From NCBI GenBank assembly GCA_050485645.1, contig JBJHBT010000003.1, positions 124,001 through 188,000 of the forward strand: a stretch of 64,000 bases of DNA. Direction: 5' to 3'. The position numbers were made by a program, and so were the translations under genes. How positions within the stretch are numbered: position 1 is the first letter of the stretch; the number at the start of each line of letters is the position of its first letter. The notes under the pieces are model-generated. The model worked only from the letters and a program-made list of their open reading frames with translations. It was not told the DNA's origin and made no database searches. This document shows positions 63,480 through 64,000 of the stretch, one piece after another. This DNA is from JBJHBP01 sp050485645 (GTDB lineage Bacteria > Pseudomonadota > Gammaproteobacteria > Steroidobacterales > Rariloculaceae).

Positions 63480-64000
63480 ATGCAGAGAAGCAACCCAACA
63501 GTTAATCGGACAAGCGTGCTTCTTGCCAACACCATCTCCCTGCTTTTTGCTTTGGCCATGAATGCCCTGGCCGGCAGCGCCGTTTTCAGCGGAAAAACAG
63601 TGGGCGATGTGAGCAGAACTTATGACACGCTGTTCGCGCCCGCCGGATACGCGTTCGCGATCTGGGGGCTGATCTATCTGCTGCTGATTCTATTCGTCGG
63701 CTATCAATGGTTCGCGTGGCTGAAACGTAACGACGACCGGGAACTGCAACCAACGGGGCTCTGGCTGACCCTGGCCAACCTGGCCAATGGTTTCTGGATC
63801 GTGGCCTGGTTGACCGAATCCATTGGGATCTCCGTCCTGCTTATGCTTGTTCTGCTGCTTTCTATGCTGGTACTGATGGTACGGCTTCGGCTGGAAATCT
63901 GGGATGCCCCGCTGCGGATTATCGCTTTTGTATGGTGGCCGATCGTCATTTATCTCGGCTGGATCGTTGTGGCTACGGTGGCCAATGTGGCCGCCTGGCT
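63480..64000 (+). CDS. TspO/MBR-related tryptophan-rich membrane protein (partial, continues past window)
   Basis: An open frame starts at ATG 63480 and has no stop through 64000 (at least 173 residues). The N terminus MQRSNPTVNRTSVLLANTIS leads into a helix, then TYDTLFAPAGYAFAIWGLIY, the characteristic stretch of the larger TspO/MBR-like proteins, and further helices with WFAWLKRNDDRE and FVWWPIVIYLGWIVV. At least four to five transmembrane segments are seen. TspO proteins bind tetrapyrroles and related ligands. It is divergent from hipBA across 170 bases holding the three palindromes. No ribosome-binding site is evident. Confidence 0.75.
   Translation, partial: MQRSNPTVNRTSVLLANTISLLFALAMNALAGSAVFSGKTVGDVSRTYDTLFAPAGYAFAIWGLIYLLLILFVGYQWFAWLKRNDDRELQPTGLWLTLANLANGFWIVAWLTESIGISVLLMLVLLLSMLVLMVRLRLEIWDAPLRIIAFVWWPIVIYLGWIVVATVANVAAW

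Overview
The window is GC-rich chromosomal DNA of a gammaproteobacterium. The evidence is the conserved blocks ffh / rpsP-rimM-trmD-rplS, hslR, gcvR-dapA with bcp beside it, 4.5S RNA-dnaX-ybaB-recR, rsgA/orn, yqiB-like DUF1249, and prc. The SUF operon carries SufU and SufT, and there are several Ycf46, coiled-coil and lipoprotein genes. Together these suggest a marine or sediment lineage near Chromatiales/Woeseiales/Xanthomonadales; the genus cannot be fixed from sequence alone. Coding is dense on both strands. I saw no rRNA, CRISPR array or insertion sequence.

Layout. 1-4106: a partial CorB-type gene, then ffh and the S16/RimM/TrmD/L19 operon. 4144-7843: a TRAP transporter with an extra TatT-type lipoprotein. 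7874-10689: sppA, hslR, sixA. 10726-17155: a reverse-strand suf operon (Rrf2 regulator, sufBCDSUT) with a readable promoter and operator. 17261-24755: bepA, bcp, gcvR, dapA, a tiny BamC-like lipoprotein, a diguanylate cyclase, an ExeA-like ATPase and a DsbA-like lipoprotein. 25150-30564: tRNA-Ser(GGA), 4.5S RNA, dnaX-ybaB-recR-HIT, rsgA, orn, DUF1249. 30635-39108: a coiled-coil protein, prc, an uncharacterised operon led by a Ycf46-type AAA ATPase, and two lipoproteins. 39285-41927: a small outer-membrane barrel, a YceI lipoprotein and a serine hydrolase. 42177-45185: cstA, a cory-CC-star protein and an ArsA-like ATPase, three overlapping genes that I consider the most interesting poorly described module. 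45252-48761: a divergent C39-peptidase ABC exporter and HlyD adaptor with no visible substrate. 48817-56431: a secreted SDR, a DUF6491 lipoprotein, katG, a tandem Usp, a SulP transporter and PPK2. 56595-58651: an arsRBC-like operon (arsR, ACR3, arsC). 58598-59930: a decayed region with a GlyGly-CTERM-like protein remnant and a small hydrophilic protein. 60152-61366: gltS. From 61543 rightward: what looks like the end of a tmRNA-targeted integrated element, carrying a hipBA toxin-antitoxin pair with three phased palindromic operators, and the start of a TspO/MBR-like membrane protein gene.

How the parts fit: the left half is mostly core translation, SRP, DNA replication/repair and envelope quality control. 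The right half is transport, oxidative and arsenic stress, and mobile or accessory DNA. Promoter and operator calls were read by eye from hexamer spacing and inverted repeats and are not experimentally supported.
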